NCBI RefSeq assembly: GCF_007050985.1
Contig: NZ_VHSF01000002.1
Location: forward strand, 434,001-498,000
DNA length: 64,000 nucleotides
Source: Christiangramia sabulilitoris
GTDB taxonomy: Bacteria; Bacteroidota; Bacteroidia; Flavobacteriales; Flavobacteriaceae
Reading direction: 5' to 3'
The notes under the pieces are model-generated. The model ran no database searches and was not told where the DNA came from. It saw only the letters and a list, made by a program, of their open reading frames with translations. The position numbers and the translations under genes were made by a program. This document shows positions 15,475 through 25,966 of this stretch, piece after piece. Numbering within the stretch: the first letter of the stretch is position 1; each line of letters starts with the position of its first letter.

Positions 15475-16908
15475 TTAGTTTTTAACCCAATCGCTTGTAT
15501 AATCACAATCGCGGTATTTACCATTTACCTTAATATAGGTATCGGTAATTTTCTCCTTTTGCCATTTCTCTATAGCATCCAATTGTTTATCACGAAGAGC
15601 TAGTTCTTTAATCTTCTGAAAATCTGTGGCATAATCTGCCTCGTGTTCTTCTATTTTTTTGGTAACCTTAATCAATTTAAATTGTGGTCTTCCCGTTCTA
15701 TCCTGCTGTCTTAACACCAATGATACTTCACCCTCTTCAAGGCTCTCCACCTGCTTGAACAATTCAGGGTCTATTTTGGTCAATTCGAACCTGGTATCCC
15801 CGGTACGTGGATTGATAAGTTTCCCTCCTTCATTTTTCGTTTCTTCTTCATCTGAAGCCTCCCTGGCTGCTGCCGCAAATTCTATATTTCCAGCCACGAT
15901 CTTACTTCTCAAGGTGTCAATCTCTTTTCTGGCCTTCTCTACAGATGCATTTGTAACATCAGGGATCAAAAGAATATGTCTCAATTCTACCGTCTGTCCC
16001 CTGATCTTGTCTACCTGGATAATATGGTATCCAAATTCTGTTTCAAATGGGTCACTTACTTCACCTTCCTGAAGACTGAATGCTACATCTTTAAATTCCT
16101 TTACAAAAGCATCTTTCCTGGTCAGGGTAATTCTCCCACCATCTGAAGCAGTTCCGGGATCCTGAGAATAAAGTACGGCTTTTGTAGAGAAACTCGCGCC
16201 ATTATCTTCAATATCTGCCTTGAATTCATTAAGCCTGTCAATTATTTTTTTCTTTTCAGCTTCAGGAATTTCAGGTTCTATAACAATCTGAGAAAGCTCT
16301 ACCTCTGTTCCGAACATAGGCTTTTCCTCCATTTTATTATAATATTGTCGTACCTCTTCAGGAGTAATTTCAATTTCCTCAATGATCTTCTGTTGCATTC
16401 TTTGAGTTAACTGGCTCTGCTTAGTAAGATCGAAGATCTCTTTTCTAAGCTCTTCTTCGCTATCCTTATTATAGAACTCAAGAATTTTTTCCATAGAACC
16501 TGCCTGTTGCGCGAGACCCTGTAATCTTTGATCTACGATTCCGTTGATCTGGGCATCAGAAATTATGATACTATCCTGTATGGCATGATGGGCATAAAGT
16601 TTGTTTTCCATCAGTGAGCCGGCCAGATTACAGTCTGTAACTTCTGAAGTTGACATTCCCTGGCTTTGCATATCCTTATACATTAAATCGATATCACTTT
16701 CCAGAATAATATATTCGCCGATAACGGCCGCGATCCCATCTACCTTTTTCCTTTGATTTCCCTGCTGGCTTTTTTCCACCTGCTTTACCTCAGCATCAGG
16801 CTGAATGGAAGTACTGTCTGTAACGATCACTTCCTGACCGTATCCAAGAGTGGAAAGCATAACACCGAAGCCTGCTAAAACAGGTTTAATCGAAAATTTC
16901 AAATTCAT
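15475..16908 (-). CDS. Periplasmic peptidyl-prolyl isomerase/chaperone, SurA-like
   Basis: The product has 477 residues from the ATG at 16908, which gives the signal peptide MNLKFSIKPVLAGFGVMLSTLGYGQ; an ATG 15 bases upstream is possible. A SurA N-terminal helical domain (about residues 50-170) is followed by two parvulin domains: one around SQIVIEPEIPEAEK...FGYHIIQVDK and one around LRHILLIPDVTN...FKLIKVTKK. SurA escorts outer-membrane proteins to the BAM complex. Its 5' end overlaps the preceding lipoprotein gene by 23 bases, so the two are coupled, and moxR follows after 8 bases. Confidence 0.9.
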   Translation of the reverse strand: MNLKFSIKPVLAGFGVMLSTLGYGQEVIVTDSTSIQPDAEVKQVEKSQQGNQRKKVDGIAAVIGEYIILESDIDLMYKDMQSQGMSTSEVTDCNLAGSLMENKLYAHHAIQDSIIISDAQINGIVDQRLQGLAQQAGSMEKILEFYNKDSEEELRKEIFDLTKQSQLTQRMQQKIIEEIEITPEEVRQYYNKMEEKPMFGTEVELSQIVIEPEIPEAEKKKIIDRLNEFKADIEDNGASFSTKAVLYSQDPGTASDGGRITLTRKDAFVKEFKDVAFSLQEGEVSDPFETEFGYHIIQVDKIRGQTVELRHILLIPDVTNASVEKARKEIDTLRSKIVAGNIEFAAAAREASDEEETKNEGGKLINPRTGDTRFELTKIDPELFKQVESLEEGEVSLVLRQQDRTGRPQFKLIKVTKKIEEHEADYATDFQKIKELALRDKQLDAIEKWQKEKITDTYIKVNGKYRDCDYTSDWVKN

Positions 16909-17764
16909 TATTCTTAATTGCATCTTTAGTAATATCTTTTTCTAATTCCTTAATTAACGCCTGTTTGCGCTTATTCAGCAAAATTTCTCGTATGGTTGCC
17001 GAGGCGTATTCTATTGGCGCCTGCTCATTACGGCTTAGAACGTCATTTACGTACACAAGATACACATTTAGTGAATCCTGTAATTCCATAAAATTAGATT
17101 TCTTAAGCAAGCTAGAACGATCCTCTACAGAAAGTGGACCAATCTTATCATAAACTGTTTTTGTTTTAACCCAGACAGAGTCATTCATAGAATAATTCTT
17201 GAACTGTATAGCCATATTCAAAAGGTCTTCCTGATCTTCCTGATTGAATCTTTTGAATTTAGTTTTAACCTCATCGAGATTATTACTGTTTCTGGCCAGG
17301 TTAATATATCTGAGTTTTACCAAATCCTCTCCCAGGATAAAATTTTCTTTATTCTGTTCATAATAAACAAGAATTTCTTCGCGATTAAGGGAAGTATCCA
17401 GGTCCCGGGTTACTACAGCATCGGTATACGCATTTGTATAAAGTTCGTTGCGATAATTCTTAACTAACTCGTCAAATTCTTTTTGCTGAGTATCTGGCAA
17501 ATTAAGTTCTGCCCTATCTATCAATAATTGCTGAGTTGCCCAGCGGGTTATATAATTTGAAACGATGATCGCACTATCTTCAGGTGAAGTGTTCTCATTG
17601 ATAAGAGCGTTTATATCCTCTTCATAAAGATATGATTCATTGACCCGAACCACGACCTTGCGGTCATCTGTCTGTCTAAAATAATCGCAGCTGAACAGGG
17701 TCAAGCCAATAAGAACTAAAATAAATCTGCTAAAAGTGTTCTTCAAAATCCGGTTTTTTAGCAT
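16886..17764 (-). CDS. SurA-like periplasmic lipoprotein lacking a clear parvulin domain
   Basis: The product has 292 residues with a lipoprotein signal (FILVLIGLTLFSC, Cys about residue 26). The rest is helix-rich and resembles the N-terminal chaperone part of SurA (VVVRVNESYLYEEDINALI...WATQQLLIDRAE), with no recognisable PpiC active domain. In Bacteroidota such a lipoprotein commonly precedes SurA. I infer a membrane-tethered chaperone assisting outer-membrane protein transport. It is the first gene of the three-gene unit with surA-like and moxR, behind a consensus promoter at 17819-17848. Confidence 0.75.
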   Translation of the reverse strand: MLKNRILKNTFSRFILVLIGLTLFSCDYFRQTDDRKVVVRVNESYLYEEDINALINENTSPEDSAIIVSNYITRWATQQLLIDRAELNLPDTQQKEFDELVKNYRNELYTNAYTDAVVTRDLDTSLNREEILVYYEQNKENFILGEDLVKLRYINLARNSNNLDEVKTKFKRFNQEDQEDLLNMAIQFKNYSMNDSVWVKTKTVYDKIGPLSVEDRSSLLKKSNFMELQDSLNVYLVYVNDVLSRNEQAPIEYASATIREILLNKRKQALIKELEKDITKDAIKNNEFEIFD

Positions 17765-17818
17765 TTCTCAATTTAAATGCCAGAAGAGAAATTATTAAGT
17801 CAAAAAATCTCTTTCGCG

Positions 17819-17848
17819 CAAAAATAAGAATTACTTAAGGTTCTGCAA
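17819..17848 (-). promoter_or_regulatory. Consensus promoter of the SurA-like/MoxR operon
   Basis: On the minus strand, TTG at 17848-17846, a 19-base spacer and TATTTTTG at 17826-17819. The start codon lies 55 bases downstream. Confidence 0.75.
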
Positions 17849-17940
17849 GCTAAAGCCATAACGAAAACAGCAGATTTAAATTATAATTTCTAAAGTATTT
17901 AATTCCGCATTATCTTTAAAAATCAACAAACCAATGAATT

Positions 17941-18393
17941 ATGAAATATTATGAAGAAATCGTTATAAATAAACCCCGGAAGGAGGTGGTTGCCAAGTTC
18001 TCTGACCCCGATAATCTGAAGCACTGGCAAAAAGGATTTGTGTCTATAAAACCCATTAATGGTCTTCCGGGAGAAGAGGGATCACAGAACCTGTTGAAAT
18101 ACATCATGGGAAAGCGGGAAGTAGAGATGACCGAGACTATTCTGAAAAATAACTTACCCGATGAATTTAGCGCTACTTACGAAGCTAAAGGTGTATACAA
18201 TTACCAGATCAATAAATTTACTCCAACCATGGAAAAAACCACCCTTTGGAATTCATATAACGAATTTGAATTTAGTGGATTCATGAAAATATTCGGGTGG
18301 TTCATGCCTGGAGCATTTAAAAAACAATCGAGAAAATATATGGAAGATTTTAAAGCCTTTGTAGAAGATGAAAAAAGCGTCCTAGATGACTGA
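17941..18393 (+). CDS. SRPBCC-family protein
   Basis: The product has 150 residues with the START/SRPBCC layout: an opening strand YEEIVINKPRKEVVAKFSDPDNLKHWQKG, a central beta region with MTETILKNNLPDEFSATYEA, and a long C-terminal helix (FKKQSRKYMEDFKAFVE). These proteins form a hydrophobic pocket that binds lipids or other small ligands. The ligand is unknown. It stands alone, divergent from the SurA-like operon and 70 bases before ompH. Confidence 0.78.
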   Translation: MKYYEEIVINKPRKEVVAKFSDPDNLKHWQKGFVSIKPINGLPGEEGSQNLLKYIMGKREVEMTETILKNNLPDEFSATYEAKGVYNYQINKFTPTMEKTTLWNSYNEFEFSGFMKIFGWFMPGAFKKQSRKYMEDFKAFVEDEKSVLDD

Positions 18394-18438
18394 TGGCATT
18401 TTTGAAATAAAAAAATAGCTATATTTTCCTCAGCCTGT

Positions 18439-18446
18439 TATATTTG
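18439..18446 (+). promoter_or_regulatory. Putative -7 element before the OmpH gene
   Basis: TATATTTG, 18 bases before the ATG at 18464. No TTG at the right distance. The leader would be about 10 bases. Confidence 0.5.
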
Positions 18447-18463
18447 CGAAAAAATATCACCAA

Positions 18464-18997
18464 ATGAAACGATTAAGTATAGTAATTCTATTGATGTTCG
18501 TCGCATTCTCATCAAATGCACAATCTAAAATCGGTACCATCGATGCCGAATATATCCTTGCCCAGTTACCGGAATCTTCTGAAGTAACTAAAAATCTTGA
18601 AGCTTACAATGCAGAGCTTCAGGCCGAGTTAGAGTCCAACATCAAAAAGTATGAAGATCTTGTAAAAGACTACCAGGAAACCGTAGAAACTATGAATGAC
18701 ACGGTTAAAAAAGAAAAAGAAGATGCGATCATCGAACTGGAAAACAACATTAAAAACTTCCGCCAGAAAGCATCTGTAATGATTCAGGTAAAAAGAAATG
18801 AGCTAAACGGGCCATTATACGAAAAAATAGATGCGGCCATGAAAAAGGTAATTTCAGAGGGAGGTTACACCCAAATATTTCATTCGGGAGCGAGTGGCCT
18901 GGCATTTTCCAGAGCAGAGGATGATATTACCCAAAAAGTAATGAACGTACTTGGGGTAGAGGCGAAACCTGCTGCAGGCGAGACCACGAATAATTAA
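18464..18997 (+). CDS. OmpH/Skp-family periplasmic chaperone
   Basis: The product has 177 residues. It has a signal peptide (MKRLSIVILLMFVAFSSNAQ), then SKIGTIDAEYILAQLPES, the usual beta-strand start of OmpH/Skp, and a long coiled-coil region (about 45-120) with many Lys/Glu that forms the tentacles of the trimer. Skp holds unfolded outer-membrane proteins in the periplasm. This fits with the SurA-like genes 2 kb away, although they are on the opposite strand. The gene ends before a terminator shared with guaB. Confidence 0.88.
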   Translation: MKRLSIVILLMFVAFSSNAQSKIGTIDAEYILAQLPESSEVTKNLEAYNAELQAELESNIKKYEDLVKDYQETVETMNDTVKKEKEDAIIELENNIKNFRQKASVMIQVKRNELNGPLYEKIDAAMKKVISEGGYTQIFHSGASGLAFSRAEDDITQKVMNVLGVEAKPAAGETTNN

Positions 18998-19020
18998 TTA
19001 TTTTAGAAAATAGTCATAAA

Positions 19021-19048
19021 AAAAGCCCTGAAAATTTTCAGGGCTTTT
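19021..19048. terminator. Bidirectional terminator between the OmpH gene and guaB
   Basis: A perfect 28-bp palindrome whose half-site is AAAAGCCCTGAAAA. It forms a hairpin with about 12 bp of stem and T-runs on either strand. Confidence 0.88.
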
Positions 19049-19062
19049 TATTGCTTATATAT

Positions 19063-20610
<1,548 letters not shown>

Positions 20611-20726
20611 CTAAACTTATATTCTATTAGTACTGGCAACACTTTACAGTTAAAAAGGAATAATTTAAGCATATAAAAAACTGTGCACAAGCAATTTATA
20701 TTGCTTCTAAAAGTCCCGGGTCGTAA

Positions 20727-20737
20727 ATTTAGATTAA
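20727..20737 (+). promoter_or_regulatory. Shared 11-mer before the Cys-rich gene
   Basis: ATTTAGATTAA also occurs inside one of the two palindromes at the promoter of the imelysin/FecA operon (27250-27260). It lies 16 bases before the ATG at 20753. It may be a site for the same metal regulator. Confidence 0.35.
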
Positions 20738-20752
20738 GTAAAATTCGGGATC

Positions 20753-20995
20753 ATGAGTATTAGATTAGGAAATAGTTGCATGAACTGCGAAAGGTTCAGA
20801 AATGATTACTGTACAAAACACCAAACCAGTGTTGGCTATCAGCATACCTGCGATAGTTTCAAAATGAAAGCAGAGATCAGGAATGAACCAAACTGTCTTA
20901 ACTGCAGCAGGTACCATTCGCCAACATGTGCGAATCCTAAAAAAGCGGCACCTGGAATGTTATGCAGTCACTGGGCACCGCAGGCCAATGCGTAA
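20753..20995 (+). CDS. Small protein with two Cys4 repeats
   Basis: The product has 80 residues, with no signal or membrane segment. It consists of two copies of a C-x2-C-x7-C-x11/12-C module: C9, C12, C20, C33 followed by Ser-Phe, and C48, C51, C59, C71 followed by His-Trp. Each repeat could bind one zinc or iron ion or an Fe-S cluster. I do not recognise a named family. Its stop codon abuts the stop codon of the convergent FecA-like receptor with no spacing. It carries an 11-mer that is shared with the receptor operon's promoter region, hinting at a link to metal homeostasis. Confidence 0.72.
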   Translation: MSIRLGNSCMNCERFRNDYCTKHQTSVGYQHTCDSFKMKAEIRNEPNCLNCSRYHSPTCANPKKAAPGMLCSHWAPQANA

Positions 20996-23461
20996 TTAAA
21001 GTTTTATCTGCAAGGTCGTATACCAGGTTACAGGTTGTGCGGGAATGATCCCGGGGCCGGGATAGCCTGTGGCCCTGCGCGTGAAATAAGAATTGTCGAG
21101 TAAATTGTTGATCCCGGCTTCGAGTTTAAATTTACCAAGGCTGTAGGAAGCAGAGAGATCCATGATGCCATAAGCAGGTACTTCTCCTTCGATTCCCCTG
21201 TTATTTTCAAACCTGTCCTGTGGAGCATTGGTAGCATCGGTATACTGGCTGGATAAATAGGTATGTTGTAAACCTGCGAGGAAATTTTTATATCCAAAAT
21301 AAAGACCGGTCTTTAAATTGATTTCCGGAATAAATTCTACTTCGTTTCCTTCAACATTTATCTGTTCAGACTTTATATATTCAGACCTCGTAAAAGCGGC
21401 ATTGACAAAAGCATTTAGTTTATAGTTCTCTGTCGATTCAAAGAAACTGTTGCTTATGTTCCAGTCAACAAAGGTTTCCACACCATAGATAAAAGCATCC
21501 CCAATATTCCCTCTGAATCTTACCAATCTACCAGTTTCCTCCAATTGGCCCTCTGCGTTCACACGCTCTTCCGGTCTTAGCACTTCACCAATACGATCAT
21601 TATATTTTAAGGCAAACAGGCTGGCATCGTAAGAAATAATATTTTTCATTCGACCACGTATACCAAGGTCAGACGTAAAACCCTCTTCATCATTGATGTT
21701 TGGGTCTACCTGGAAACTTGGGTTCACTACCCTTATATCATTAAAAGTTACCGAGCGATAATTTTGGGAAAGGTTCGCATACAGCTCATTGGAAGGATTC
21801 AGGTTATAACTGCTACCAATACCCAAGAGAAGGAAACTTCGGTCAAATTCACGATTATCTTCTATAGTTTCGTTCAGGAGAACATTCTCTGCGTTGTCTG
21901 TTATTATATTCTTATAAAATCCCTCAGCTTCAGTATTGATAAATTCAAATCTAAAGCCAGGAGTTACAGAGAAATTATTGGTTAGATTAAAGATATTTTC
22001 CCCAAAGATGGCAAGATTGGAATTGGGAAAATCAAATTCAGACTGTCTTTCATAATCCGGAAAACTAGCATTGGCGAATTCAAAATCAGGGCCCATAGCA
22101 GCACTTCCAGCGCCTTGCTGTTGCTGATTAAAAGCCTTATAAAATTTACTACCCAACAATAAAACAGATTCTTCCCCAAAGAGATCATACCTGGTAAGGA
22201 CCCGTGCCTCTGCACCCCAGTTTGAAAAATCATCCACAAGTAGTTCCCGTGGTTCATCCGGATCATCTGCCTGGGCTACCCTGTTTTGCCTGAAACCTAA
22301 AGCCTTTCTTGTCGCATTTAGTCCAAAAACATTCAGACTAAAATCTGTTCTATCTGAAATTTGATGTTCTAATTTCAAGGCAAAAAGATTCCAGTTCACA
22401 TCAAACCAGTTTCGAGGACGATTGCTGAAATCTGGATCACGATAGAACTGAAAATCGGTTAATCCTCCCGGCTGCTGGGCCAGATAATCCTGGTAGGTAT
22501 ATTCAAAACTTATCTTTGTACGGTCGTTGAATTTCCACCCCAAATGTGCATAGGCATTATAAGAGTCATAGCCTGAATTTGGCCGGAACCCATTACCGGT
22601 TTTAAAGTTATAATACGTGTAATAACTAAATTTACCAACTGTTCCGCTTAAGCTATTAAAGCTTGTAAAGAGGTCGTAAGAGCCCAAAGACTGCCTTGAA
22701 ATCAACTCTATTTTCTTATCTGGAACAGGCTCTTTAAATTTAAAATTAATGAGCCCTCCAAACTGAGTACCGTACTGCAAAGATGCTGCTCCACGAACTA
22801 CCTGGATTTCACGAAGCGCTTCTGGTGGCGGAGTATAATAGCTTTCCGGGTAACCTAGGACATCTGCGGAAATATCATATCCATTCTGCCTCGTATTAAA
22901 ATTCTGGGTTCTGTTTGGATCCAGCCCACGTCCTCCTATATTCAGCTGTAAACCGGCATCTCCATTATCATAAATATTAAGACCTACAACCTGGTTATAG
23001 ATCTGCCTGGCATTATTGGCCGCCAGGTTTCCTGTAACCTTGTCCAGCAAAACAACCTCACTTTTTTTACCGGCATAAATAGCAGTTCCTTCTACCTTTC
23101 TTAATTTTCTAAGCGCAAAAATCTGTTCCCTCCTGTTTGTGATCATAACTTCGGTAAGGCTTTCTGCAAGGGGAGATAATTCAAAATCTACAGTCAGGTT
23201 CTTATCTACAGAAATTTCTCTTTCCATAATAGCATACTCATAGCTAAAAACCGCAAATTCATAATTACCTTCTTCAAGAGAAAGGATTTTATATTCTCCC
23301 TGCTGATTGGCTACGGTAAGTTTACCCGTGGTTTTATTCCAGATCTCTGCATTAGGCACAGGCTCTCCGGCAACGGAAGTTACTTTTCCTGAAATAGTAA
23401 ACTGTGCGTTTGCCGCCAGGGCAATAAAGAAGAGTATACTAAAGACCTTTAATCTCATCAT
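20996..23461 (-). CDS. TonB-dependent outer-membrane receptor, FecA-like
   Basis: The product has about 821 residues from an ATG at 23461 (the adjacent ATG at 23458 is equally possible); an upstream ATG at 23503 would put extra residues before the signal peptide MRLKVFSILFFIALAANAQ. A CarboxypepD_reg extension (FTISGKVTSVAGEPVPNAEIW) covers about 20-100, the plug about 110-240 (VRGAASLQYGTQFGGLINF), and the rest is a 22-strand barrel ending in WYTTLQIKL. It most resembles iron(III)-dicitrate/siderophore receptors. It is the last gene of the DUF4856-imelysin-HTTM-receptor unit and overlaps the HTTM gene by about 20 bases. Confidence 0.88.
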   Translation of the reverse strand: MMRLKVFSILFFIALAANAQFTISGKVTSVAGEPVPNAEIWNKTTGKLTVANQQGEYKILSLEEGNYEFAVFSYEYAIMEREISVDKNLTVDFELSPLAESLTEVMITNRREQIFALRKLRKVEGTAIYAGKKSEVVLLDKVTGNLAANNARQIYNQVVGLNIYDNGDAGLQLNIGGRGLDPNRTQNFNTRQNGYDISADVLGYPESYYTPPPEALREIQVVRGAASLQYGTQFGGLINFKFKEPVPDKKIELISRQSLGSYDLFTSFNSLSGTVGKFSYYTYYNFKTGNGFRPNSGYDSYNAYAHLGWKFNDRTKISFEYTYQDYLAQQPGGLTDFQFYRDPDFSNRPRNWFDVNWNLFALKLEHQISDRTDFSLNVFGLNATRKALGFRQNRVAQADDPDEPRELLVDDFSNWGAEARVLTRYDLFGEESVLLLGSKFYKAFNQQQQGAGSAAMGPDFEFANASFPDYERQSEFDFPNSNLAIFGENIFNLTNNFSVTPGFRFEFINTEAEGFYKNIITDNAENVLLNETIEDNREFDRSFLLLGIGSSYNLNPSNELYANLSQNYRSVTFNDIRVVNPSFQVDPNINDEEGFTSDLGIRGRMKNIISYDASLFALKYNDRIGEVLRPEERVNAEGQLEETGRLVRFRGNIGDAFIYGVETFVDWNISNSFFESTENYKLNAFVNAAFTRSEYIKSEQINVEGNEVEFIPEINLKTGLYFGYKNFLAGLQHTYLSSQYTDATNAPQDRFENNRGIEGEVPAYGIMDLSASYSLGKFKLEAGINNLLDNSYFTRRATGYPGPGIIPAQPVTWYTTLQIKL

Positions 23462-24803
23462 TAAATGGTAAAATGAATGTTTTGTGTTCAAAAGAGTCTG
23501 CAAAATTAAGCAAATTAACCTCGGGACTTATGTACGGTTCGCTTTTTCTGCCGTTCAGGCCTACATAGCTTTCCACATAAACCTCTATATTTTCATGACC
23601 TTGTTTTCTGAAATGATCGGCCAGAAAGTGCGCATATTCAAGAATAAAATCGGGCTGAAAAGACATTTGCTTTTCCTGAAAAGGAGTCAGGAAATCTGAA
23701 TTATCCACATAGAACCTTTTCCCGGTCTCAGCATCTACTACCTTGAATTGAGCAAACCCTGCTTTTTCCATCAACATCACCCTCCAGGAAAACCTGAAAC
23801 CCTCTTCAGTCCAGAATAATTCCCCTGGGTATGCCAGGTATCTCCACGGAAATAAAATTTGGATCGCGAAAAAGAGCACAATTACGAACCGAATAAATTT
23901 TATCTTTTTCGGCTTGTAAAAACAATACCTTCCATTATCAAAATAGCTTTTCTTGATCCTGAACCAGCTAGAGATTTTTCCAAGAATTCTATGATGTACT
24001 GGCGGAATAAAAAATATTAGAGCACTTACAATCATTATATATGGAAACATCCCAATTGGAAATAATACCCTGGTTAAAACATGGAAAATAATAACCAGAA
24101 TAAAGGCCGGGAATCTGGTTCTTTTCCAGAGAAGCAGAAAAGGAATCAACAGATCGTATAGCATTCCGCTCCAGCTAAAGGCGTAGTGCACCCACTCCTG
24201 CTGCATCAAATCACCCAGCAGTGGAATATCATATTTAGAAGGCAACCAGATTTTGAGAGGCATCGCCCGGATCAACCAGTCTGAATTTATTTTGGCAAGA
24301 CCGGCATAAAAATAAACGATCGCCAGGAGTAATTTGATAGAGTCTATGAACCAGGCCGGTATCCTTTGAAAGGACAGGTTATTATTCCTCCAGGCGTCCA
24401 GTGAATAATAGACATGTGCAGGAAGAAAGATCATCAAAAAACTTAGAATGCTTATAAAATAATAATGGTTTAGGTAGGTGGTTTTATCCATGAGCTCGAT
24501 ATAGGTGAAGCTCAGGAAAAAAGTTACAATAGCTATGCGGTATTTAAAACCAAGCGCCACGAAAAGTGCTGCCAGGCCACAAATGATAAAAAGTAAATAG
24601 GTGAAATCGCCAAGCGGTTTCACCCATTCAAATCCATAATAACTAAAATGAAATTTTGGTGTTATATAGAGTTTTTCGATCCATCCATTCAGCCAGAAAC
24701 GTATAATACTCGCCAGCATCATAATCCCAAAACCTATTCTGAATACAGCTAGTGGAGCAGCATCAGAATAGGTGTTGAAATATTTAGTAATGGATGATCT
24801 CAT
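23439..24803 (-). CDS. HTTM-domain membrane protein (vitamin K-dependent gamma-carboxylase-like)
   Basis: The product has 454 residues. About seven to eight membrane segments span residues 15-335, then a soluble C-terminal part of about 115 residues. The block YFYAGLAKINSDWL aligns with the AGVKKLDADW segment of human gamma-glutamyl carboxylase, and K171 would match the lysine reported there as the catalytic base (K218, from memory). FWTEEGFRFSWRVMLMEKAG is another carboxylase-like block. The family otherwise is of unknown function in bacteria. It lies 10 bases after the imelysin gene and overlaps the receptor gene, so it acts with them. Possible roles are carboxylation of an exported partner or quinone-linked membrane chemistry. 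Confidence 0.8.
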   Translation of the reverse strand: MRSSITKYFNTYSDAAPLAVFRIGFGIMMLASIIRFWLNGWIEKLYITPKFHFSYYGFEWVKPLGDFTYLLFIICGLAALFVALGFKYRIAIVTFFLSFTYIELMDKTTYLNHYYFISILSFLMIFLPAHVYYSLDAWRNNNLSFQRIPAWFIDSIKLLLAIVYFYAGLAKINSDWLIRAMPLKIWLPSKYDIPLLGDLMQQEWVHYAFSWSGMLYDLLIPFLLLWKRTRFPAFILVIIFHVLTRVLFPIGMFPYIMIVSALIFFIPPVHHRILGKISSWFRIKKSYFDNGRYCFYKPKKIKFIRFVIVLFFAIQILFPWRYLAYPGELFWTEEGFRFSWRVMLMEKAGFAQFKVVDAETGKRFYVDNSDFLTPFQEKQMSFQPDFILEYAHFLADHFRKQGHENIEVYVESYVGLNGRKSEPYISPEVNLLNFADSFEHKTFILPFNDEIKGL

Positions 24804-24813
24804 CTATCAGAGA

Positions 24814-25914
24814 CTAGTCCCCATCTGAATCTACGTAGTTAATACTTATAGAAAGTGCCTGTACCATATCCAGCTTAAGCAGAACCACTATTTTCTGAAG
24901 TTCATCGTAAGCACCAAGCATCAATGTATTATTAGTTTGAACCTGATTTTTAAGACTCGAATCTAATTTTGTTGCCTGAGATTTAACAGCAGCGAACTGA
25001 GCGGTAATGTCTTCGGCAAGATCACCTCTATCCAAAAATTCAAGATATTGTTTAAAACTGCTTCCGGCCTGCCCTCCATTAAAAGATCTCCCGTTAAAGA
25101 AGTCTACCGTGCTTTGAACCGCTTTTAAATAAAGCTCTTTAGATAGATCGTTCGAGTAATATGCTTCAGCATTTATAGGCGATGGTGTACCTGTGAACAC
25201 CCCAGAAGGATATCCAATCTTCCCTGAGCGTAGGAAAGTTTCGAAATACATGATGTATTTATTGGTTAGCTTATCAACCGAACCTGTACTGGAAGAGCTG
25301 GTATTACTAACAAAAGTATCCCGGTAATCTCCCTGCCATGATGTATTCACTTTTTCTGTTAGGGAATTAATTCTTTTTGAAACATCCAGAAGATAATTTC
25401 TATAATTTTCTGAAGAGTATTTGGCAACGATCTCAGCGTTATTATCTCCAATACCATTAATCAGGTAATCCAGCGCAGGGAAACCCTGTTCCTTAAAACT
25501 GGATGGTAATTCAAGGTTATATGAACCACTGGCGATCTTATTATCAACCTCTGCCGCTGCCAGGGGATAAGTGTTTAAGAAACGACGAAAACCAAGCTCC
25601 TCTGCCTTTCCTATATCGAACATTGCCACGGTCTGGAATTCAAGATAAGAACTTTCATACTGACTTCTTAAAGCTACCAGGTTCTCCTCTGTTGGATCTG
25701 AGGTAAATGTCGTGGTAAGGTCTTCTAATTGCTGCGTTGAACTTTTAAAATTGTCAAAAGCCGGGACGATGATATTATCTGCCCAGTTTTCTAACATCGC
25801 TCCACGATCAAAAGAATCGGTTTCATTACCATTATTTACATTTCCATCATCTTCTTTAGAACAGGCTGTAAAAAGTAAGGTAACGATCAATAAAAATTTT
25901 GAAATCCTAATCAT
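24814..25914 (-). CDS. Imelysin-family lipoprotein (peptidase M75-like)
   Basis: The product has 366 residues, with a lipoprotein signal (FLLIVTLLFTAC, Cys18) and an acidic linker. The imelysin double four-helix fold is indicated by the N-terminal WADNIIVPAFDNFKSS and the block SFKEQGFPALDYLING. The GxHxxE motif of IrpA-type imelysins is not kept as such (GFPALD occupies it). Imelysins are iron-regulated surface or periplasmic proteins, probably binding metal or a metal complex; proteolysis is disputed. The gene lies between the DUF4856 and HTTM genes and is preceded by a terminator-like hairpin, so it may be made at lower level than DUF4856. Confidence 0.85.
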   Translation of the reverse strand: MIRISKFLLIVTLLFTACSKEDDGNVNNGNETDSFDRGAMLENWADNIIVPAFDNFKSSTQQLEDLTTTFTSDPTEENLVALRSQYESSYLEFQTVAMFDIGKAEELGFRRFLNTYPLAAAEVDNKIASGSYNLELPSSFKEQGFPALDYLINGIGDNNAEIVAKYSSENYRNYLLDVSKRINSLTEKVNTSWQGDYRDTFVSNTSSSSTGSVDKLTNKYIMYFETFLRSGKIGYPSGVFTGTPSPINAEAYYSNDLSKELYLKAVQSTVDFFNGRSFNGGQAGSSFKQYLEFLDRGDLAEDITAQFAAVKSQATKLDSSLKNQVQTNNTLMLGAYDELQKIVVLLKLDMVQALSISINYVDSDGD

Positions 25915-25931
25915 AGTTTAATTTTTAAAAA

Positions 25932-25957
25932 CCGGAGCAGAGCAGATCATACTCCGG
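25932..25957 (-). terminator. Intra-operon terminator-like hairpin
   Basis: On the minus strand, CCGGAG and CTCCGG form a 6-bp GC-rich stem with a 14-base loop, followed directly by five T. It sits between the DUF4856 and imelysin genes and could attenuate transcription into the downstream three genes. Confidence 0.5.
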
Positions 25958-25966
25958 CTAATTGTT

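Noticed and set aside
20689-20706. Inverted repeat AAGCAAT/ATTGCTT with 4-base spacer upstream of the Cys-rich gene
   Set aside because: Short and AT-rich; no T-run and no second copy, so it cannot be told from chance.
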